From assembly GCF_030645335.1 (NCBI RefSeq), contig NZ_JAUSNH010000016.1, positions 1 to 39,329 on the forward strand: a DNA stretch of 39,329 nucleotides. The letters run 5' to 3'. Position numbers and translations under genes: made by a program. Under the pieces are notes generated by a model. That model worked only from the letters and a program-made list of their open reading frames with translations. It had not been told where the DNA came from and did no database searches. Shown piece after piece: positions 23,917-33,180 of the stretch (its first letter is position 1; each line of letters starts with the position of its first letter). This stretch comes from Lacisediminimonas sp. (lineage in GTDB: Bacteria; Pseudomonadota; Gammaproteobacteria; Burkholderiales; Burkholderiaceae_D).

Positions 23917-24334
23917 GACAGGACTCCGGACAAGGTCGCCTGGTGGAAGCCGGCACCCGATAACTTTGACATGCCGGAAACAGGATCGATGCCGGCAGGC
24001 GCAAAAAAAGCCCGGTTCGTTGCCGGTCCGGCTATTGACCCGGGTCAAGCAGTTCCGGTAAGGTAAGCGCCTCCCATCTTTCCTGGCTGCACAGCATGCG
24101 CGACTCTTCCGGTTCTACCGCACGGGCGTTACCGGGCAAAAGCAGGCAGTTCAATTTCAGCAAGCTGCAGGCCGTGCTGTGCATGGCGGCGTCGGCTGCG
24201 GTGAGCGTCGCCCTGCTGGCCTGGGCGATTTCAGCCTGGTCCTGAGCATCGGGCGCTGATGTCTTCCGCCAGGCTGCTGGTGGATCAACAACGCATTGCC
24301 GATTGACCACAAGCAAGACCGCCACTACACTGGC
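23917..24334. other. Intergenic stretch between the proline-rich gene and the cobalamin riboswitch
   Basis: I see no gene here that I can support. A minus-strand open frame from 24349 to 24032 exists, but its start lies inside the riboswitch, and a shorter version (start 24184, 50 residues) has no ribosome site. The exact motif TGCCGGTCCGG occurs at 24021-24031. A promoter for the riboswitch transcript should lie near 24280-24330 but no clear hexamers stand out. Confidence 0.5.
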
Positions 24335-24540
24335 GCCGTACTGGTGCACGCACGCCTGTCTGGCGTGCAGTTAAACGGGAAACACGGCGCGAAGCGCGGC
24401 TTCGCCAACGTGTGCTGCCCCCGCAACGGTAAGCAAGCGTATGGGTCATCCATACCGGCTGTCATGAAGCCACTGTGCCGAAGTCCGGCATGGGAAGGCC
24501 GGCAGTTTGTCTTGCTAGCCCGGATACCGGCCCGTACAGG
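24335..24540 (+). ncRNA. Cobalamin (adenosylcobalamin-type) riboswitch upstream of btuB
   Basis: The conserved core is present in order: TTAAACGGGAAACACGG near 24371-24387, the B12-box sequence TGCTGCCCCCGCAACGGTAA at 24413-24432, GAAGCCACTGTG near 24466-24477, GGGAAGGCCGG near 24492-24502 and the closing AGCCCGGATACCGGCC near 24517-24532. It lies 83 bases ahead of the btuB start, so binding of B12 would repress the uptake genes, probably by hiding the ribosome site. The outer limits are approximate. Confidence 0.93.
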
Positions 24541-24623
24541 TGAAGACCTCGCGCAAGCAGGCCTTCGTTCGAACCGGGCTTGCGGGGAAGCCGGCCCGGT
24601 ACTCCTCGTAGCAAACCATCATC

Positions 24624-26528
24624 ATGAACCCTCGTTTTACCTGCGCTCCCGCATGGACGCCGTTCGCACTCGCCCTGGCCATTGGCGCGGCTTATTCTCC
24701 ACTCTCCCAGGCGCAAGCCAGATCCGATGCCACGCTGCCTGAAGTCCAGGTAAGCGGCTCGCGCTTTGTCAGCGATCCGGTTTTCGCGCCGCTTGGCGCC
24801 ACCGTCATCAGCGCCGATGAAATCCGCGACGCCGGCATCGGCAACGTCAGTGAGGCGATACGCAAGCTGGGCAATGTATCGGGCCGACAAGGCTTTACCG
24901 CGCCGGATAATTTCTCGCTCGACATGCGTGGCTTTGGCGCCAACAGCGACCAGAATATCGTGATCATGGTAGACGGCGTGCGCCTGTCAGAAAATGAACA
25001 GGCGGCTGCGCAACTGAGCGCCGTGCCGATCGACAGCGTCGAGCGTATTGAAATCGTGCGCGGTGGAAATAGCGTGCTGTACGGTGACGGCGCGATCGGC
25101 GGCACGATACAGATCATCACCAAAAAGCCGCAGCGCAACACCCAGCGCGCCAGTGTGTTCGTTGAAGCAGGCAGCTTCGGCCAGCGCGCCGCACGTGCCA
25201 CGTTTTCAAAGGACTGGAACGGCCTGGCGCTGGATGCCAACCTGAGCCGGCAGGATCAGGAAGGCTATCGCCGCAATAACGCCGTGCGCGAAGAAAATGT
25301 CAGCGCCAGCTTGCAAAAGTCTTTCGAAGGCGGGCGTGTCGGTCTGCGCGTGGAGAATGGCACGCAAGATTTCCGTCTGCCTGGCGCCTTGTCCCTGGCG
25401 GCATTCCAGGCCGATCCGCGCGCGACTAATACGCCGCGCGATTTCGGCTCGCTCGACAGCCGTCGCACCACCTTGTTCGGCGAGATGCGCGCCGGTGAAC
25501 TCGATTTCGCCGCCGAACTTTCCAATCGCGAAAAAGCATCGCGGCAATATGGCAGTTTCCCGTATTCCTTCGATACGCGCACCACGCAGTTTTCCCCGCG
25601 CGTGCGCTGGCTGGGTACTGTCGGCGGCCTGCGCAATGAGCTCGTCAGCGGCATCGACCTCACGCGCTGGTGGCGCAGCGTCGGCAGCGCAATCGCGTCG
25701 CAAGACGCCCAGGCGATCTACCTGCGCGATGAATTGCGCATCGGGCGCTGGCGCATGGCTGCCGGTGCGCGCCACGAAAGTTTCGACAAGAAGGACACCA
25801 AATACAAGGTCGAACAAAGCGTCAATGCCTGGGAGCTGCAGGCGGCTTATGCGGCAAGCGAGCAGGCCGAGGTCTATGCCAAGCTCAGCAAGAGTTACCG
25901 CATCCCCAACGCGGACGACAATGCATTCCTGGCCAAGCCCTTGTTGCCGCAGACCTCGCGCGATATCGAAGTCGGCGCCGTGCTGGGCGATGCGCGCCGC
26001 AAATTCATTGCACGGGTATTTCGCCACAAGCTGTCCAACGAGATATTTTATGATCCGACCGTGTTCTCCAACGTGAACCTTGATCCGACGCAGCGCGAAG
26101 GTTTCGAGCTGGAAGCCAATCTGCGCATAGCGCCGAGCGTGTCGCTGGCCGGTGCGTTTTCGCATATCGCCGCCGGCTTCACTGCCGGGCCGAATGCCGG
26201 ACGCGAAATGATCCTGGTACCGCGCAATACGGCCTCGTTGCGCGTGAACTGGATGCCTGGCGGGCCGCAGCGCGCGACCATCGGTGTACGCTGGACGGAT
26301 GAGCAGCGCTATGGTGACGACTTCAGCAACGCGTGCAGCAGGCGCATTGCTTCCTATGCGGTGGTCGATGCACGGTATGCTTATCGCAGCGGGCCATGGG
26401 AATTTGCCGCCACCGGCAGCAACCTGGCCAATCGAAGTTATTTCAGCAATGCCTTCTCCTGCGCCACCGGCAGCGTCTACCCGGAATCCGGCCGCCAGGT
26501 CCGGGTATCGCTGCGACGTGATTTCTGA
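24624..26528 (+). CDS. btuB: TonB-dependent outer-membrane cobalamin receptor
   Basis: The 634-residue protein is a TonB-dependent receptor. A signal peptide ends near residue 31 (SPLSQAQA). The plug domain spans about 40-150, with VMVDGVRL-type and VERIEIVRGGNSVLYGDGAI motifs, and is followed by a beta-barrel ending in the aromatic residue Phe (SLRRDF). A TonB-box-like segment (LPEVQVSGS) lies just after the signal peptide. The cobalamin riboswitch directly upstream and the BtuCD genes directly downstream identify B12 as the likely substrate; the barrel sequence alone would only say TonB receptor. Energy comes from TonB-ExbBD, not encoded here. btuC begins 30 bases after the stop. Confidence 0.92.
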   Translation: MNPRFTCAPAWTPFALALAIGAAYSPLSQAQARSDATLPEVQVSGSRFVSDPVFAPLGATVISADEIRDAGIGNVSEAIRKLGNVSGRQGFTAPDNFSLDMRGFGANSDQNIVIMVDGVRLSENEQAAAQLSAVPIDSVERIEIVRGGNSVLYGDGAIGGTIQIITKKPQRNTQRASVFVEAGSFGQRAARATFSKDWNGLALDANLSRQDQEGYRRNNAVREENVSASLQKSFEGGRVGLRVENGTQDFRLPGALSLAAFQADPRATNTPRDFGSLDSRRTTLFGEMRAGELDFAAELSNREKASRQYGSFPYSFDTRTTQFSPRVRWLGTVGGLRNELVSGIDLTRWWRSVGSAIASQDAQAIYLRDELRIGRWRMAAGARHESFDKKDTKYKVEQSVNAWELQAAYAASEQAEVYAKLSKSYRIPNADDNAFLAKPLLPQTSRDIEVGAVLGDARRKFIARVFRHKLSNEIFYDPTVFSNVNLDPTQREGFELEANLRIAPSVSLAGAFSHIAAGFTAGPNAGREMILVPRNTASLRVNWMPGGPQRATIGVRWTDEQRYGDDFSNACSRRIASYAVVDARYAYRSGPWEFAATGSNLANRSYFSNAFSCATGSVYPESGRQVRVSLRRDF

Positions 26529-26558
26529 GCCACGGCACAGGTTCGCAGGGACAGCCAG

Positions 26559-27521
26559 ATGAACGCACGACCGATGCTCTTGTCGCTGCTGGCGGGACTG
26601 GCCGTGCTGGCGCTCGCGCTGGGCGTGGCATGCGGCAGCAGCGGATGTAGTGCATTGTCATCCGACATCCTGTGGCAACTGCGCCTGCCACGCGCGCTGG
26701 CCGCGTTTGCGGTTGGCGCCTTGCTGGCCCTGTCCGGCGCGCTGATGCAGGTGCTGCTGCGCAATCCGCTGGCTGATCCCTATGTGCTGGGCGTGTCCGG
26801 CGGCGCAGCCGCCGGCGCCATGCTCGGGCTGAGCTTATTTCCGGCGCTGGCCTGGAGCCTGCAAGCCGGTGCGCTCGCCGGCGCCCTGTTGTCACTGCTG
26901 CTGTTGCTGGCACTGGCCGGGCGCGCGCTGATGGGCGCTGCCGCGCCAGCTTCGACCGCGCCGGCCGGCGTGCGCCTGATCCTGACCGGCGTGATGATCG
27001 CGGCCGCATTCGGTGCACTGCTGTCGATGATGTTGGCCATGGCGCCCGACAATGCGCTGCGCGGGGTGTTCTTCTGGTTGCTGGGCGACCTCGAGAGCAG
27101 CCGCTACCAGGCGTTTGGCTGGATCGTGCTGGTGGCCGCCGTCATCTGGTCATGGCTCGCTGCGCCGCAGCTCAACGTGCTGGTGCATGGCGACGCGGCG
27201 GCTTTCCTGCTCGGCGTCCGGGTCGACCGCTTGCGCCTGATGACCTTGCTGGTGGCGGGCATTTCCACCGCAGCGGCGGTCTCGGTTGCCGGCACGGTCG
27301 GCTTCATTGGCCTGGTTGTGCCGCATGCGGCGCGCCTGATGATCGGCAATGACCAGCGCCTGCTGCTGCCTGCTTGCGCATTGGCCGGTGGTGCGGTGCT
27401 GGTACTGGCCGACCTTGTTGCGCGCACGGTGGTGGCGCCGGTGCAATTGCCGGTGGGTGTCATTACGGTGCTGGTCGGCGTACCGGTATTTCTCGTCCTG
27501 CTGGCAAGGAGCCGGACATGA
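26559..27521 (+). CDS. btuC: Cobalamin ABC transporter permease (FecCD/BtuC family)
   Basis: The 320-residue hydrophobic protein has the BtuC/FecCD build of about ten helices. Characteristic segments are LRLPRALAAFAVGALLALSG, LRNPLADPYVLGVSGGAAAG and VGFIGLVVPHAARLMIGND, the last two lining the pathway and contacting the ATPase. It would form a homodimer that takes B12 from the binding protein BtuF and delivers it to the cytoplasm. It is co-transcribed with btuB (30-base gap) and its stop overlaps the btuD start (ATGA at 27518). Siderophore permeases share the family; the riboswitch supports B12. Confidence 0.92.
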   Translation: MNARPMLLSLLAGLAVLALALGVACGSSGCSALSSDILWQLRLPRALAAFAVGALLALSGALMQVLLRNPLADPYVLGVSGGAAAGAMLGLSLFPALAWSLQAGALAGALLSLLLLLALAGRALMGAAAPASTAPAGVRLILTGVMIAAAFGALLSMMLAMAPDNALRGVFFWLLGDLESSRYQAFGWIVLVAAVIWSWLAAPQLNVLVHGDAAAFLLGVRVDRLRLMTLLVAGISTAAAVSVAGTVGFIGLVVPHAARLMIGNDQRLLLPACALAGGAVLVLADLVARTVVAPVQLPVGVITVLVGVPVFLVLLARSRT

Positions 27522-28309
27522 CGCTGCTCGAAACTCGCGGATTGACGCTGCAAGCCGGCTCCCGCCTGCTGGTGCAGGGACTCGACTGGCGGGTGGAGCC
27601 GGGGCAGCTCTGGTGCCTGCTGGGACCCAACGGCGTTGGCAAGACCACGCTGCTGCATGCGCTATGCGGCCTGCGCCAACCGGTGGCGGGCACGGTGCTG
27701 ATCGACGATCGGCCGATCGCAGCCACGCCGCCGGAGCAGCTGGCGCGCCGGCGCGGACTGCTGCCGCAGCAACAGTTCGATGCGTTTTCCCATAGTGTGC
27801 TGGATACGGTGCTGGTGGGGCGCGCGCCGTATCGGATCGGGCGGCAGTGGGATAGCCAGGATGATCGCGCCATTGCGCGCACTGCATTGCGCCGGCTCGG
27901 CCTGGAGGCGCTCGCCCCGCGCGATGTGCTCACCTTGTCGGGCGGCGAACGGCAACGCGTGGCGTTCGCCGCATTGCTGGCGCAAGCACCGCCCTTGATG
28001 CTGCTTGATGAGCCGACTTCGCACCAGGACGTCGGTCACCAACTGGCGCTGATGGGCCTGATGCGCGAGCTGCTCGACACGCATGCCGTCGTAATGAGCT
28101 GCCACGACATCAACCTCGCGGCGCGGCACGCCACCCATGCGTTGCTGCTGTCCGGCACACGCCACTGGATCGGCACTGTCGATGCGGTCCTGAGCAGCGC
28201 CAATTTGCAGGCTGCGTTCGGATGCCGCTTTGAGAAAAACGGGAATTATTTTGTCGCCGTTGAAGCGGATTTTGCCGATGGTGCTGCGTCTTCGGCCGGC
28301 GCATCATGA
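27518..28309 (+). CDS. btuD: Cobalamin ABC transporter ATP-binding protein
   Basis: The 263-residue ATPase energises the BtuCD importer. It has the Walker A motif GPNGVGKTT near residues 35-43, a Q-loop (LLPQQQFDAF), the ABC signature LSGGERQR, the Walker B LMLLDEPTS with the D-loop following, and the switch His in VVMSCHDINLAARH. The start at 27518 overlaps the btuC stop; the open frame extends further upstream inside btuC but that part is not ABC-like. It is the last gene of the riboswitch-controlled btuBCD unit and converges on the thioesterase gene. Confidence 0.93.
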   Translation: MTLLETRGLTLQAGSRLLVQGLDWRVEPGQLWCLLGPNGVGKTTLLHALCGLRQPVAGTVLIDDRPIAATPPEQLARRRGLLPQQQFDAFSHSVLDTVLVGRAPYRIGRQWDSQDDRAIARTALRRLGLEALAPRDVLTLSGGERQRVAFAALLAQAPPLMLLDEPTSHQDVGHQLALMGLMRELLDTHAVVMSCHDINLAARHATHALLLSGTRHWIGTVDAVLSSANLQAAFGCRFEKNGNYFVAVEADFADGAASSAGAS

Positions 28310-28333
28310 GCTTGTGGCCAGAGCGGGCGCAAG

Positions 28334-28364
28334 CCTGCCAGGCCAGCGCCTGATTGGCGGCAGG
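28334..28364. terminator. Hairpin between the convergent btuD and thioesterase genes
   Basis: CCTGCC-AG-GCCA (28334-28345) pairs with TGGC-GGCAGG (28355-28364), a ten-pair stem with a two-base bulge and a nine-base loop. No T tract follows on either strand, so termination is possible but not certain. Confidence 0.4.
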
Positions 28365-28372
28365 GCAGCTAC

Positions 28373-28783
28373 CTAGCGCAGGATTATCTGGGTGCAGCGA
28401 AACAGCGCAATCGTCTTGCCGCCCGCTTTCACCGTGGCATCCCAAACCTGTGTCGTGCGGCCCATGTGGACTGCCTTCGCTTCGCATTCCAGCGTGCCTT
28501 CCAGCGCCGTGCCGAGATGATTGCTCTTGAGTTCGATCGTCGTGAAGCCCTTGGCGCCCTCGGGCAAGTTGGCGATGCAGCCATAACCGCAGCAGGTATC
28601 GGCCAACGTGACCACGGCCGCGGCATGCAGGAAACCGTTCGGCGCCAGGTGGTGCGCCTGGATCTGCATGCGCGCGCCGAGCGTATCGCCACCCACTTGC
28701 GTCACTTCCACCCCGAGCAGGGCTGGCAGCGTGGTCTTTTGCAGGGAATTGAAATATTCCGGAGTCAGTGCGGGCTTTTTCAT
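28373..28783 (-). CDS. PaaI-family hotdog-fold thioesterase
   Basis: The 136-residue protein has the hotdog thioesterase pattern, with GFLHAAAVVTLADTCCGYG as the active-site helix region (residues about 50-68) and TTIELKSNHLG as the following strand. Family members hydrolyse acyl-CoA or aryl-CoA thioesters in the cytoplasm. HAAAVVTLAD corresponds to the HGG-x-x-x-x-L-A-D motif of PaaI, in which the catalytic Asp lies on this helix. The substrate is unknown. The ATG at 28783 (MKKPALTPEYF) fits relatives better than the start at 28837. It is divergent from the ParA-like gene, with 71 bases between them. Confidence 0.85.
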   Translation of the reverse strand: MKKPALTPEYFNSLQKTTLPALLGVEVTQVGGDTLGARMQIQAHHLAPNGFLHAAAVVTLADTCCGYGCIANLPEGAKGFTTIELKSNHLGTALEGTLECEAKAVHMGRTTQVWDATVKAGGKTIALFRCTQIILR

Positions 28784-28854
28784 GGGCGGGTGTCGGCAGG
28801 ATGACGGGCGGGCAATGTTATTCTTGCACAATACCATTCATCGGGAGAAGCAGC

Positions 28855-29463
28855 ATGCCAGTCATCGTGATCGCCAATCCGAAAGGCGGCGTTGGCAAAA
28901 GCACGATCGCGACCAATCTTGCCGGTTGCCTGGCCCGTCAGGGGCACAAGGTGATGCTGGGTGACGCCGACGCACAGCAATCTTCCCGTTCCTGGTTGTC
29001 CTTGCGGCCCGGATCGCTGCCGCCCATCCTGGCCTGGGAAGTCGATGGCCAGTTGGCGCGTCCGCCCAAAGGCACGACCCATGTCGTGCTGGACACACCG
29101 GCCGGCCTCGACGGCGAGCGCCTGGACCAGGTGCTGCGGATTGCCGACAAGGTGATCGTGCCGCTGCAAGCGTCGATGTTCGACATCCTGGCCACCCAGG
29201 CATTCCTGCAGCGATTGCAGTCAAGGCGCGGGCGTCACGCGACCGCCATCGTCGGCATGCGTGTCAACACGCGTACCAAGGCTGCCGAACAGCTGGCGCA
29301 TTACGTCGGACAACTGGGATTGCCGGTGCTCGGTTATTTGCGGGATACGCAAAATTATGTGCAGCTCGCCGCCATGGGGGCGACGCTGTGGGATGTCGCA
29401 CCGTCCAAGGTCGAGAGGGATATGGAGCAATGGCAGGAATTGGTCGGATGGGTCGGCAGATGA
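28855..29463 (+). CDS. Orphan ParA-like ATPase
   Basis: The 202-residue protein has the deviant Walker A motif KGGVGKST at residues 10-17 with the signature Lys10, DADAQQS as the A' segment, and VVLDTPAG as Walker B. It belongs to the small ParA/MinD-type positioning ATPases that move cargo over the nucleoid or membrane. No ParB gene and no helix-turn-helix N-terminal extension is present, so it is not an ordinary partition operon. The gene stands alone between a divergent thioesterase gene and the convergent btuF. The cargo is unknown. The start at 28855 is preceded by GGGAGAAG at good spacing. Confidence 0.88.
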   Translation: MPVIVIANPKGGVGKSTIATNLAGCLARQGHKVMLGDADAQQSSRSWLSLRPGSLPPILAWEVDGQLARPPKGTTHVVLDTPAGLDGERLDQVLRIADKVIVPLQASMFDILATQAFLQRLQSRRGRHATAIVGMRVNTRTKAAEQLAHYVGQLGLPVLGYLRDTQNYVQLAAMGATLWDVAPSKVERDMEQWQELVGWVGR

Positions 29464-29559
29464 GCGGGCAGCGATCCGGCGACTATCGACGTATCGACCC
29501 ATCAGCGCTGATGCACTGACCGGCGTGCCATCGCCCCTGACCACTGCACCGGCCCCGGT

Positions 29560-30488
29560 TCAGCGCTTGCTGCGCGCAATATCCAGCGCCCGGCAAATGG
29601 CTTGCGTGCCTTCCAGGATACGCGGCGTTGCGCGCGTGAGCGTATCGGCATCAACCGTAAAAAGATTCCCCAGCCGCACCGCGGTGGCGCGCGGAAAGCG
29701 TTGCCAGATCTGCAGGCCATCGTCATCTGCGCGTCCGCTGGCATTGATGATCACGGTCGGATCGGCCAGCAATACATCTTCGATGCCAATGGTCGGCGCA
29801 AGCTGCGGCAAGTGAGCGAAAACATTGCTGCCGCCGCAAATGGCCATCGCTTGCGATACCAGGTGCTCGTTATTGAGCGTCATCAGCGGCGAGCGCCACA
29901 CCTGGTAAAACACCCGCACCGGCGGACGGTTGCGATAGCGTTCCTGCAATTCGCGGACCTGGCGCCGGAATTGCGTCGCCGCCGCCCGTCCGGCGGATGC
30001 CGTGCCGGCCAGGATTGAAAGCCGTTCCAGCGACGTGGCGATGGTCTCGAAATCGCGTGGTTCGCTGATGAAAACCGGATAGCCAAGATCCTGCAACTGC
30101 TGCAGGCGCACTGGATTATTGCCGCTGCCCCAGGCGACGATCAATTGCGGTCGCAGTGCGGCAATGCGCTCGATGTCAAACGCGGCGGCGCTGCCGACCG
30201 ATGCAATTGCCCGCGCCTCGCGCGGGAAGTCGCTGTATTCAATCACGCCCGCCACACTGCTGCCGGCGCCGACTGCAAACAGCAGTTCAGTGGCATGGGG
30301 AGCCAGGCTGACGATGCGTCGCGCCGGCGACGACAAGCTGACTGTGCGTCCGGCGTCATCAATCACCTGGACCTGTGCCTGCGCGGGCCCGGCAGCCGCG
30401 GCAAGCGCCAGCAGCGCCAGCGCCAACAGGCCGCACAGCAAGCGGCGCTGGCCTTGCCACAAGCAGTGGTGAAGGCCGGCCTGGCGCA

Positions 30489-30489
<1 letters not shown>
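29560..30489 (-). CDS. btuF: Cobalamin ABC transporter substrate-binding protein
   Basis: The 309-residue protein has a signal peptide (LLALALLALAAAAGPAQAQ, cleavage near residue 39) and the BtuF/FepB-type periplasmic-binding fold with a rigid helix. RIVSLAPHATELLFAVGAGS and AALRPQLIVAWGSGNN are typical of the BtuF group. It would capture B12 in the periplasm and deliver it to BtuCD. The start overlaps the panC stop (ATGA at 30489), so it belongs to the DUF3460-scpA-panC unit and is separate from the riboswitch-controlled btuBCD. The B12 assignment rests on similarity to BtuF and on nearby btuBCD; a siderophore-binding role is less likely. Confidence 0.88.
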
Positions 30490-32250
<1,761 letters not shown>

Positions 32251-32284
32251 CGCAGCCGGGACGGTCCGGCGCAGTCACAATGGC

Positions 32285-32491
32285 TTACTTCGACTGATAG
32301 ACGTAAGCTTGCTGCTTGACGCGGGCCAGGTCATCGCGCTTGATATCGTCAAGGTCGATCGGCGGCTTGTCCCACAGCAGATTGCGGCCCTCGCGCTGGT
32401 CGGATTCCAGCGCAGGATTTTTTTGCTTCATTTCGGTCAGGAATTTTGTAAACTCTGACTGGTAACCAGTGAGTTGCTTCGACAATTTCAT
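32285..32491 (-). CDS. DUF3460 small protein
   Basis: The 68-residue hydrophilic protein (MKLSKQLTGYQSEFTKFLTE at its start, LWDKPPIDLDD in the middle) matches the DUF3460 family found in Burkholderiales. No function is known to me. It lacks a signal peptide and membrane segments and is charged throughout. It sits 34 bases ahead of scpA in the same direction, suggesting a common transcript. TAGAAT at 32531-32526 on the minus strand could be its -10 element. Confidence 0.85.
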   Translation of the reverse strand: MKLSKQLTGYQSEFTKFLTEMKQKNPALESDQREGRNLLWDKPPIDLDDIKRDDLARVKQQAYVYQSK

Positions 32492-32566
32492 GGCGTTGTG
32501 CTAACAGTAGGTGCGATCAGGCGCTATTCTACCCCGAGACCCGGGCGATTCCTGAGAGGAGCAGTA

Positions 32567-33079
32567 ATGAAACAACTGGTACGCGCGTTTTTCGCGTTTG
32601 TCTGCTCGATCGCCGCGCTGGGCTGCGACCAGCAGGGGCGGTTCGTCGAAGAGGCCGGGCTGGAAAAGCTGTCGCGCGGCGTATCGAGCGAAGCCGACGT
32701 GCGTCTGGCCATGGGCCGGCCGGATACCGTCTGGGAAGAGGAGGGCGGTGCACGCACCCTTGAATATCCGAAAGGCCCGAGCGGGGTGAAAACCTGGATG
32801 TTTGATATCGACCGTGCCGGCACCCTCAAGGACTGGCGCCAGGTACTGACCGCCGAGAACTTCAAGCGCGTCACGCCCGGCATGAGCCTGGACCAGGTAC
32901 GGCGGCTGCTCGGCCGGCCGCGCTCGACCGTGCAATTTCAATTGAAGAATGAAGAAGTCTGGGACTGGCTGTACGAAGAGGGCGCTGGCAGCAGGCGCCT
33001 GTTCAACGTCCACATCGATATCGATACGCGCAGCGTCACGCGTACATCGACCTCGGAAGATCCGGATATCAGGCCCTGA
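32567..33079 (+). CDS. Outer-membrane lipoprotein with two BamE/SmpA-like repeats
   Basis: The 170-residue protein starts with a lipoprotein signal ending IAALGC, giving a lipidated Cys20; the residue at -3 is Ala, so the lipobox is relaxed. Two copies of a BamE-type pattern follow: GVSSEADVRLAMGRPDTVWE (about 38-57) and GMSLDQVRRLLGRPRSTVQF (about 105-124), each leading into a Trp-containing strand (KTWMFDIDRAG; VWDWLYEEG). BamE itself has one such unit and belongs to the outer-membrane protein assembly machine. This duplicated form is probably a relative with an envelope role that cannot be named. A GAGAGGAG ribosome site precedes the ATG. It is divergent from the DUF3460 gene. Confidence 0.85.
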   Translation: MKQLVRAFFAFVCSIAALGCDQQGRFVEEAGLEKLSRGVSSEADVRLAMGRPDTVWEEEGGARTLEYPKGPSGVKTWMFDIDRAGTLKDWRQVLTAENFKRVTPGMSLDQVRRLLGRPRSTVQFQLKNEEVWDWLYEEGAGSRRLFNVHIDIDTRSVTRTSTSEDPDIRP

Positions 33080-33087
33080 AAGCTGCA

Positions 33088-33107
33088 CAGCGGCGCCCGG
33101 GCCGCTG
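33088..33107. terminator. Hairpin between the lipoprotein gene and the convergent sulP gene
   Basis: CAGCGGC (33088-33094) and GCCGCTG (33101-33107) form a perfect seven-pair GC-rich stem with a six-base loop, eight bases after the lipoprotein stop. The following sequence has few T residues, so it may be rho-independent only in part. Confidence 0.45.
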
Positions 33108-33180
33108 CGCTTGCGTGCCCTTGCCGCACGCGATTATTCGGCACAAGCGATTGGCGCGAGGCGCAGGCTCCAGGCGCCTA

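Noticed and set aside
24032-24349. A 105-codon minus-strand open frame ahead of btuB
   Set aside because: Its start lies inside the cobalamin riboswitch, a shorter start lacks a ribosome site, and the translation resembles nothing I know.
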